This document shows, one piece after another, positions 58,125 to 64,000 of a stretch of 64,000 bases of DNA. Made by a program: the position numbers and the translations under genes. Each line of letters starts with the position of its first letter. Position 1 is the stretch's first letter. The notes beneath the pieces are model-generated. The model searched no databases. It saw only the letters and a list, made by a program, of their open reading frames with translations, and was not told the DNA's origin. Source of the stretch: an uncultured Lachnospiraceae bacterium (GTDB lineage: Bacteria > Bacillota > Clostridia > Lachnospirales > Lachnospiraceae); NCBI GenBank assembly GCA_910585965.1, contig CAJUHH010000001.1:372001-436000 (forward strand), written 5' to 3'.

Positions 58125-60366
58125 GCATAAATTAAAAGCAGTATCGGTAGTGCTTTGCATGGCAATAATAATCGGCAGTTTCTGGTCGGCTAATGCAACG
58201 GAAGCAACGGTTAGCGGCAATGTTGTATATGTTGAGGAAACAGGAAATAGTGCGGAATGGACGGAAGGGGAGAGCAGATATGAAGATATAGAGGTTACTT
58301 ACAATCAGGCTTCCAGCTACCGTGTTACCATTCCTAAAACAATAGTGCTGGGTGCAGACAAAAGCTCCTCTTATTCGATCAAGGTGGAAGGGGATATAGC
58401 CGCCAATGAGCAGGTATGCGTAGTTCCTGTTGACGGGATCGGCGATACGGAAGTTTTGGATTTTTATATGCATGACCAGACAGAAGGAAGCACAAAGGAT
58501 GCAGTTCCAGCGGAAATAAACCAGAGCAAGTTTTATTGGGATTCCAGCGAGGCGACTGCTTCCTATGAAGAAACGGATAACCATATCGTGGCAGAGGGGC
58601 TTTCGGCTGGAAGCTGGAAAGGAATCTTCCAGATGGAGATAAGCTTAAGGACAGATACTTCCCATATCCATAATTATGTAGGAACAGTTACAAAAGAGCC
58701 GACCTGCACGGAAGCAGGGGAGAAAACATATACCTGCGACTGCGGTGATTCTTATACGGAAGCTATAGATCCGAAAGGGCATAATTATAAAGACGGCGAA
58801 TGTACTGATTGCGGGGACAAGGATCCAGACCATGTACATAGTTATGTAGAAAGCATAACGAAAGAGCCGACTTGCACGGAAGAGGGAGAAAAGACTTATA
58901 CCTGTGGCTGTGGCGACAGCTATACGGAAGTGGTTCCAGCAAAAGGACATCACTACGAAAATGGCGAATGCACAGACTGTGGGGATAAAGATCCAGACCA
59001 TGTACATAGCTATACGGAAAGCATTACCAAAGAGCCGACCTGCACAGAAGCAGGGGAAAAGACCTATACCTGCGTCTGCGGAGATTCATATACGGAAGAA
59101 ATTCCTGCAACGGGAAAACACAATTATGTGGATGGAACCTGCACGGATTGCGGGGCAGTAGAAGATCCGTATGCGGTTGCTCCAGTTGGAATGCATACTC
59201 AATGGAATTATACTTTAAATGAAGATGACAATACTATTACTTTAAATTATTTTATAAATCGTGCTGGCTTCTCTAAAGATGTAATTGTATATAGCAGCTA
59301 TGAATTAAATGGAAAAAGGTATCAAACAAAGATAGCAAATCATACCAGTGATATGAATGATTATATGTTTACAGGTAAATATTCAGGCAAACCAGTGACT
59401 TCAGTAACCTTTGGAAATAATATTGATTTATCTGATACAACAGATATAAATAGAATGTTTTTTTACTGCACTAACTTAATAAGTGTAGACTTTGGAGATA
59501 ATTTCAATACAAGTAATGTCAAGAATATGGAAAAGATGTTTCAATACTGTTCAAAATTGACAAAGATAAATTTTGGCAATGGTTTTAATACAAGTAATGT
59601 AACTAATATGAACAATATGTTTAGCGGCTGCGGAGTTTTGGAATTAGATTTAAGAAGTTTTGATACAGGTAATGTGACGGATATGAGTAGCCTGTTTGAA
59701 GGTTGCTCTCAATTAATAGATATAGACTTTGGGGATAATTTCAATACAAGTAATGTCAAGAATATGGAAAAGATGTTTTCCTATGACAAAGCATTAATAC
59801 GATTAAACTTAAATGGTTTTGATACGAGTAATGTGATTAATATGAATTACATGTTTGCACGATGTTCAGAGCTGTTGGAATTAGATTTAAGTAATTTTGA
59901 CACAAGAAGCGTAGAGAATATGAATGGCTTGTTTTCGAATTGTTCAAAATTGAACAAGATTGAATTTGGAAATAATTTTGCTATCAATGCAGATAATGTA
60001 GACAGCATGTTTTCTTATTGTACCTCGTTACAGAGCATCAATTTAAGTAATTTTAATACTTGTAAAGCAAATAATATGTCGTCAATGTTTACTCAATGCA
60101 GCTCGTTAGCTGAAATCAACTTTGGAGATAATTTTGATACGAGCAGTGTAACAAATATGAAAGACATGTTTTCTTACTGCCCTGCGTTGACAACTTTGGA
60201 TTTAAGTGGGTTTAACACCTCAAATGTAACTACTATGGAGCATATGTTTGGCAGTTGCAACAATTTAAAGACAATTTATGTGGACAAAAATCTTTGGAAA
60301 GGAGCTTCTGGTACTGCAATAAATATGTTTTATAATTGTGGCACGAACACTGTTACATATAAATAA
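58111..60366 (+). CDS. BspA-family (DUF285) surface protein with Cys-rich repeats
   Basis: 751 residues. Signal peptide 1-30. Residues ~62-182: domain shared with the protein at 56425. Residues ~185-351: three 56-residue repeats (H.H.Y..s.TKEPTCTE.GEKTYTC.CGDSYTE..p..GH.Y..G.CTDCG), a zinc-knuckle-like or disulfide-stabilised stalk seen in Clostridia surface proteins. Residues ~375-745: BspA/DUF285 leucine-rich repeats ('FNTSNVTNMNNMF..C..L..LDLS.FDT'), which bind host or microbial surfaces in oral and gut species. No sorting signal at the C-terminus. AAAGGAGG ribosome site; overlaps the gene before it, so co-translated. A terminator follows. Confidence 0.9.
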   Translation: MNINKHKLKAVSVVLCMAIIIGSFWSANATEATVSGNVVYVEETGNSAEWTEGESRYEDIEVTYNQASSYRVTIPKTIVLGADKSSSYSIKVEGDIAANEQVCVVPVDGIGDTEVLDFYMHDQTEGSTKDAVPAEINQSKFYWDSSEATASYEETDNHIVAEGLSAGSWKGIFQMEISLRTDTSHIHNYVGTVTKEPTCTEAGEKTYTCDCGDSYTEAIDPKGHNYKDGECTDCGDKDPDHVHSYVESITKEPTCTEEGEKTYTCGCGDSYTEVVPAKGHHYENGECTDCGDKDPDHVHSYTESITKEPTCTEAGEKTYTCVCGDSYTEEIPATGKHNYVDGTCTDCGAVEDPYAVAPVGMHTQWNYTLNEDDNTITLNYFINRAGFSKDVIVYSSYELNGKRYQTKIANHTSDMNDYMFTGKYSGKPVTSVTFGNNIDLSDTTDINRMFFYCTNLISVDFGDNFNTSNVKNMEKMFQYCSKLTKINFGNGFNTSNVTNMNNMFSGCGVLELDLRSFDTGNVTDMSSLFEGCSQLIDIDFGDNFNTSNVKNMEKMFSYDKALIRLNLNGFDTSNVINMNYMFARCSELLELDLSNFDTRSVENMNGLFSNCSKLNKIEFGNNFAINADNVDSMFSYCTSLQSINLSNFNTCKANNMSSMFTQCSSLAEINFGDNFDTSSVTNMKDMFSYCPALTTLDLSGFNTSNVTTMEHMFGSCNNLKTIYVDKNLWKGASGTAINMFYNCGTNTVTYK
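58663..59163 (+). repeat. Three tandem 168-bp coding repeats (CTDCG type)
   Basis: Units begin at 58663, 58831 and 58999 with His-x-His and end in CTDCG; the first two are exactly 168 bp. High nucleotide identity between units suggests recent duplication or gene conversion. Confidence 0.9.
59488..59778 (+). repeat. 54-bp near-identical direct repeats within BspA-like gene
   Basis: 59488-59541 and 59725-59778 differ at one base over about 54 bp (encodes DFGDNFNTSNVKNMEKMF). Separation 237 bp. Confidence 0.85.
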
Positions 60367-60370
60367 ATTT

Positions 60371-60407
60371 AAAAATCTCATGTGGGGTATCCCCATATGG
60401 GATTTTT
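60371..60407 (+). terminator. Terminator of the surface-protein operon
   Basis: AAAAATCTCATGTGGGG / CCCCATATGGGATTTTT, a 16-bp nearly perfect stem with T-run, 4 bp after the stop codon. Confidence 0.9.
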
Positions 60408-60525
60408 ATTGTGATAAAGACGATTATATTGGCATGGTAAATTTTGAATACCAAGCATAATTTCAAGTATAACAAATACTATTATATTCTGATTTTCTTC
60501 TGGAATCTATTAACGGGAGAATTTA

Positions 60526-60786
60526 TCACTTTTTCTTTTTTTCTGCAACTTCCAGTTCCCGCTTTGCTTGGAATGCCTTTTCCTCCTCTGTGACTTCAAA
60601 AGATAGGATATCCTGTGGCAGGCAGTGCAAAATCAGGCATAGGTCATTGACAGTGGATGTGGTGATCGGTTCCCCATGTGACATACGGCGGAGCGTGTTG
60701 CTGCTGATGCCATAATGGTAGATCAAAGAATATTTTGTAATCCCCTTTTTTGCCATTGTTTCCCAGCAGTTGTCATAATTAATCAT
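60526..60786 (-). CDS. XRE-family helix-turn-helix regulator
   Basis: 86 residues: 'MAKKGITKYSLIYHYGISSN' followed by TLRRMSHGEPITTSTVNDLCLILHC is a Cro/C1-type HTH; the Lys-rich tail ends EKKKK. AGGAGG precedes ATG 60786. It is divergent from the 4-TM protein at 60952 and the intergenic region holds several ATATT-rich repeats that could be its operators. Probably a regulator of the element or of the adjacent gene. Confidence 0.88.
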   Translation of the reverse strand: MINYDNCWETMAKKGITKYSLIYHYGISSNTLRRMSHGEPITTSTVNDLCLILHCLPQDILSFEVTEEEKAFQAKRELEVAEKKKK

Positions 60787-60951
60787 GGAAGTTCCTCCTA
60801 TGTCCTTATTGTAGGCTGTATGTAACATATTAAACATATGTAAATAATTGCTATTAGTAATAAAGTGAACATATTTGCCTTGAAAGAACATATGGAATAT
60901 GATAGTATGTGTAATATATTGCACATAGACAGATAAGAAATAGGGGGATTT

Positions 60952-61458
60952 ATGGATACAAAAGAAGCAGATAAAAAGAAGTTTGTGAAATGGGCTACGC
61001 TGGGCGGATTTATTTGTTTTCTGCTTATGGGTATGGCAGCAGCATTTCCTGCCTATTATATTGTTACAGAATGGGGTTCTTGGCCAGAGGGGATGGACAC
61101 CGTATGCTTTTTGCTTTATATAGGTATTTTTATTGGGGAAGGTATCTGGCTTCTGTGCTGTCTCGTATGCAGGAATGGGGATGGTGAAGCCATCCTGATG
61201 ATGATACAGCCGTTTGTTCTAGTTGTTACGCTCTGGGGATATTATGCTGACGAATTTGAGAATTACAAGGGCTGGATAACAGCAATAGCAGCAGCTGTCC
61301 TAGTGCTTGCTTTTCTGGTTAATCTGATGGTCTATAACGACAAGCAGAAAAAGAGAACAGCTGATGTCACAATAGAAAAAACCGCAGCTGTTTATAAAGT
61401 GGTTTTAATCAATGGGAAAGGAACAGAAAACCATTATCGGATAACGGTAAGGAAATAA
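60952..61458 (+). CDS. Four-TM membrane protein, unknown
   Basis: 168 residues with four hydrophobic helices (residues ~13-37, 48-70, 80-97, 107-127), a charged KQKKR boundary and a short cytoplasmic tail (TVEKTAAVYKV-like strand, 'GTENHYRITVRK'). Family not recognised. AGGGGG precedes ATG. Divergent from an XRE regulator, suggesting a regulator/membrane-protein pair. Confidence 0.65.
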   Translation: MDTKEADKKKFVKWATLGGFICFLLMGMAAAFPAYYIVTEWGSWPEGMDTVCFLLYIGIFIGEGIWLLCCLVCRNGDGEAILMMIQPFVLVVTLWGYYADEFENYKGWITAIAAAVLVLAFLVNLMVYNDKQKKRTADVTIEKTAAVYKVVLINGKGTENHYRITVRK

Positions 61459-61878
61459 CAGCGGCGGTATATTCAGCACCGAAAGCTTGGCACATGCCAT
61501 ATCTGGGAACAAAAAATTTACATATAATCTGTCTTTTCCATGGAGCAGTAATGCCTGCTCATGCAGTTTTTCCCTTGTATTTATGCATATTTGTTATATA
61601 ATAAAGAAACTCATCAAAAAATAGATTTTTAGGATATAAAAAGGCAGGTATCCGCATACCTGCCATGGCCATAAATTCTATTGCGAAATGAAGCTGTGTA
61701 TTGAGTAGTACCATGATTCATTTCTGATTTCCTTATTATTATAACATATTGTTTCCCAAATATTACTTAAAAATGGAAGGATCAAGAAAGTTATACAAAT
61801 AGTATTGCAGATTAAGAAAGAGCTTCATTTCGGCAGGAGTTTTAGCGGTATAATTCCAGCAGAAGGAGGCTTATTTTA
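61459..61878. other. Intergenic region with hairpin
   Basis: No gene seen. A GGCAGGTA / TACCTGCC hairpin lies at 61643-61664 without a T-run. The last 100 bp are AT-rich with possible promoter elements for the large downstream gene. Confidence 0.4.
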
Positions 61879-63648
61879 ATGGAAAAAGCAAGGAAAACAT
61901 ATCTTCAAGATTTACAGCAAATATTTGATGCAGCCAATATTGGAAGAATGGGTGCTAATATAGCAGATGTCCTGCCCATACTGGAACAGTTGGTTGCAGA
62001 CAGGAATATAAAAGGCATCCAGAGATTTTATCAGGAAGTCTGTACGGATACCGTGGATATGAATGATGACAGGGATCCTTTCTTCCATCAATTTTTGATG
62101 CAGTTCTGCAACATGAAACCCTGTCTGGGGGTAAAGGGGGAAGAAGAAAGGGAGCCAGTGACCAGAAACCATTATCTCTGCTTCAAGTGCATCTACCATA
62201 GGGGGGAAGCAGATGAATTTTCTGTTATAACATTCTTTAAAAAGCAGGATTTGCTCCTTATGGATTATAAATACCAGTGTTTCCTGATGTACAATAACCT
62301 TGTAGGGATGGAAACATATCTGCATGTTTATGAGTTCAAGGAGCCAGTTTTTGAGGAAAAGCAGATGGTTCAGTGCAACAATTTGGTATTGTCCTTCAAA
62401 CTGGAGGGGACGGAACAGGAAGCTCTTCTGCATCCTGCCATACAGTATAGCGAAGATTGGACTGGATTCATTTATAGCAGGTTGGAAGAGCTGGGGTTGG
62501 CTGTAAGGAATGTCCTTGTCAATGGGGAGGATTTAATAGTAGTTATCGATCTTTGCAGGACTGTCACTTTAAAAAGCAGTTCCTTAAAATACATCCTCGG
62601 CAAAGTGGAGGAACAGCTATTGCTTCGTTTGCAGGACTGCCATATTTACGACAACGGGCATTTTTTCATGGTGCCTGGGAGCATTAATACAAGGAAGCAT
62701 ATATCTATTAATAGAAAGAATGCATTGATGTTTTCCAATAAGAGGATAGAAGGAAATTCATTTTTAAGAAGGGAAGATGGGTATTATAGGTGCTATTATG
62801 TGGGCATGGATTATTATCCGTTTCCAATGGTGAGCCTGACTAAGTTAGCTGAAACTGTGGGGTTTCCAAGGAAGGAAGCAGAAAGCTATGCTGGAGGTAA
62901 AAAGGCAGACGGTAAATGGGCAGAAAACAGGAAGCGTTATACCCATGTTGGTGTAGAGCGTCTGGAAGATCTGGATAAACTGATCAGCATACGGCAGGAG
63001 GAAATCAGCGAGCGGTTCCATTTTTTTAGAATCATGGGAAATATTTTATTCTATTTGGGAAAAGAAGTTGCGGAAATATTGCAGTATATGGATGAAAGGA
63101 ATAAAATGCTTTATGGGCCAGTCAGAATCAGTGAGAATTGTCTGTTAAGGATATTTATATTCTGCAAAGAGGATTATGAAAAGTATCTTAATAATCCTGC
63201 ACTTGGAATAAAATATACGAATGAAAAAATAGTGGAACTGCTGCAGATCAGGCCGTATGAGCAGCATGAAATGAAGCAGCTAATCGGCAGGCATGAAGCA
63301 GGGCAGAGAGTCTGGGTTTCCCATATTGTTTCCGCAAGGAAGGCATATGAGCCTATAAAACAGGAAAATCAGGCGAATAGAAAGAAAGCGGAGGATGTAT
63401 TAAGGCAGGAACTTCTGCAGATGAGGCAGGACGGCATGAGCAACAATAGGATTGCCAAAAAGAAAAAACTTGACTTAAGAAGAGTGGATAAGCTGATAGG
63501 AAAAAATACAGAGAAAGCCGAAAAAAGAGAGTTTTTAAAGCAGCAGGTAATAGATATGACAGAGGCGGGAGGAACTGCCTCTGAAATTAGCAAAAATTTG
63601 GATATTTCCATAAGCACAGTGCGGAGAATCAGGGCTAAAGGGCAGTAA
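61879..63648 (+). CDS. Large protein with primase/Rep-like PGSxN motif and C-terminal HTH repeats
   Basis: 589 residues, not assigned to a named family. 'FFMVPGSINTRKHISINRK' near residues 260-278 resembles the 'RlPGtiN.K' motif of AEP/PrimPol primases and plasmid Rep proteins, and 'VLVNGEDLIVVIDL' upstream could be the acidic catalytic strand. The C-terminus has two HTH units: 'LLQMRQDGMSNNRIAKKKKL' and 'IDMTEAGGTASEISKNLDIS'. AGAAGGAGG precedes ATG. A terminator follows at 63650. Likely initiates replication of the element or primes it (inference). Confidence 0.65.
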   Translation: MEKARKTYLQDLQQIFDAANIGRMGANIADVLPILEQLVADRNIKGIQRFYQEVCTDTVDMNDDRDPFFHQFLMQFCNMKPCLGVKGEEEREPVTRNHYLCFKCIYHRGEADEFSVITFFKKQDLLLMDYKYQCFLMYNNLVGMETYLHVYEFKEPVFEEKQMVQCNNLVLSFKLEGTEQEALLHPAIQYSEDWTGFIYSRLEELGLAVRNVLVNGEDLIVVIDLCRTVTLKSSSLKYILGKVEEQLLLRLQDCHIYDNGHFFMVPGSINTRKHISINRKNALMFSNKRIEGNSFLRREDGYYRCYYVGMDYYPFPMVSLTKLAETVGFPRKEAESYAGGKKADGKWAENRKRYTHVGVERLEDLDKLISIRQEEISERFHFFRIMGNILFYLGKEVAEILQYMDERNKMLYGPVRISENCLLRIFIFCKEDYEKYLNNPALGIKYTNEKIVELLQIRPYEQHEMKQLIGRHEAGQRVWVSHIVSARKAYEPIKQENQANRKKAEDVLRQELLQMRQDGMSNNRIAKKKKLDLRRVDKLIGKNTEKAEKREFLKQQVIDMTEAGGTASEISKNLDISISTVRRIRAKGQ

Positions 63649-64000
63649 CAGGGAGAATTTTCTCCCTATTTTGATGCCAGAAAAGAAGCGGCCAGTTAAT
63701 GATAAGAAGAATCTGATAAGGCGATTGATCTTGTAGGAGTAGTCTGTCTTTTAAATGAGCAAGAATTTGTTTCCCTGCATATAGATTCAAATTTTTTTCC
63801 TTCAGGGTTTATTAGAATATATAGTATTAGTATCTTAAATACACAGTAAATACTTTGGCGGTAAGAATTTTTGACGATCTGTGACACCCATATTATCAAA
63901 AATATAATAAGTGTTTGTGGAACAATATGATATGGCTAAGTAGTATTGGTGCAGAAAAAAGGAGATTGTGCATATTTTTGTGTGATATGATATTCTGAAT
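63649..64000. other. Terminator and non-coding DNA at the window end
   Basis: GGGAGAATTTTCTCCC stem with T-rich tail at 63650-63672 ends the preceding gene. Beyond it is AT-rich DNA without a credible gene. No remaining tadA sequence is present, so the right boundary of the insertion is outside the window. Confidence 0.6.

Larger units (their letters stand above)
27146..64000. mobile_element. Integrated mobile element (or nested elements), left end in tadA, right end beyond window
   Basis: Inferred from: abrupt truncation of tadA at 27145; absence of tadB, tadC or tadE genes anywhere after it; a change to more AT-rich DNA; and accessory gene content (SSB, J-domain, RadC and AbiH remnants, orphan methyltransferase, Rpn nuclease, three tyrosine recombinases, HA-domain protein, primase-like protein). 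No relaxase, coupling protein or T4SS gene is seen, so conjugation is not supported inside the window. The recombinase operon at 47.3-52.9 kb suggests a Tn554- or RIT-like mobility type. The exact right boundary and whether several elements are stacked cannot be seen. Confidence 0.65.

Noticed and set aside
57255..59163. Regular repeats considered as CRISPR
   Set aside because: Periods of 234 and 168 bp are in frame within coding sequence and lack spacers.
63696..63899. 67-codon minus-strand frame at the window end
   Set aside because: No ribosome site and AT-driven composition.

Overview
The window looks like a chromosomal stretch of a motile, spore-forming gut Clostridia, most likely Lachnospiraceae. 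This rests on gene content read by eye (flagellin, FliS, a DUF6240-type flagellar neighbour, BofA, tad pilus genes, a DUF5688 protein, GlgB and Clostridia-style low-GC regulatory signals). No taxonomic search was possible.

1-27.1 kb is host backbone. A MATE exporter overlaps an RlmI-type rRNA methyltransferase and faces a VanZ-like membrane protein. A small type I toxin-antitoxin-like locus follows (4.4-4.75 kb). Next is a complete beta-glucoside operon: sigma-A promoter, RAT antiterminator with overlapping terminator, LicT-type antiterminator, EIIBCA permease and GH1 phospho-beta-glucosidase. Then come a DUF89 protein and a metal/metalloid permease, a NYN-domain protein, tRNA-Lys(CTT), tatD-ksgA, a TPR/acidic-linker/ATPase-like protein and glgB. 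A flagellar block (DUF6240-like protein, flagellin, FliS) precedes DUF2508, BofA and the start of a tad pilus operon (prepilin peptidase, TadZ-like, TadA/CpaF).

At 27.14 kb TadA stops abruptly just after its Walker B region. Everything from there to the window end is AT-rich or accessory-type DNA, and I read it as one integrated mobile element or a nested set whose right end lies outside. Its left part carries an ImmA/IrrE peptidase with a two-TM membrane partner and a second ImmA/IrrE-like protein. A leftward accessory cluster follows (DUF5688, SSB, DUF262, J-domain protein, RadC remnant, Rpn nuclease). Then comes a defence-like island: orphan DNA methyltransferase, AbiH remnant, 2-TM protein, UvrD-like helicase + DUF2290 protein, and a zinc-ribbon/SEFIR protein.

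The mobility core is a four-gene tightly overlapping operon (47.3-52.9 kb) of three different tyrosine recombinases plus a coiled-coil protein, resembling Tn554 or recombinase-in-trio elements. It is followed by a stand-alone helicase-associated (HA) domain protein. A highly structured non-coding region (55.0-55.3 kb) precedes a surface-protein operon: two proteins sharing a secreted N-terminal domain, an MBG-repeat protein with a sortase-like signal, and BspA/DUF285 repeats. The window ends with an XRE regulator, a 4-TM protein and a large protein with a primase-like PGSxN motif.

The best candidates for an undescribed system are the helicase-DUF2290-SEFIR island, the ImmA/membrane-protein pair, and the four-gene recombinase module with its HA-domain neighbour.
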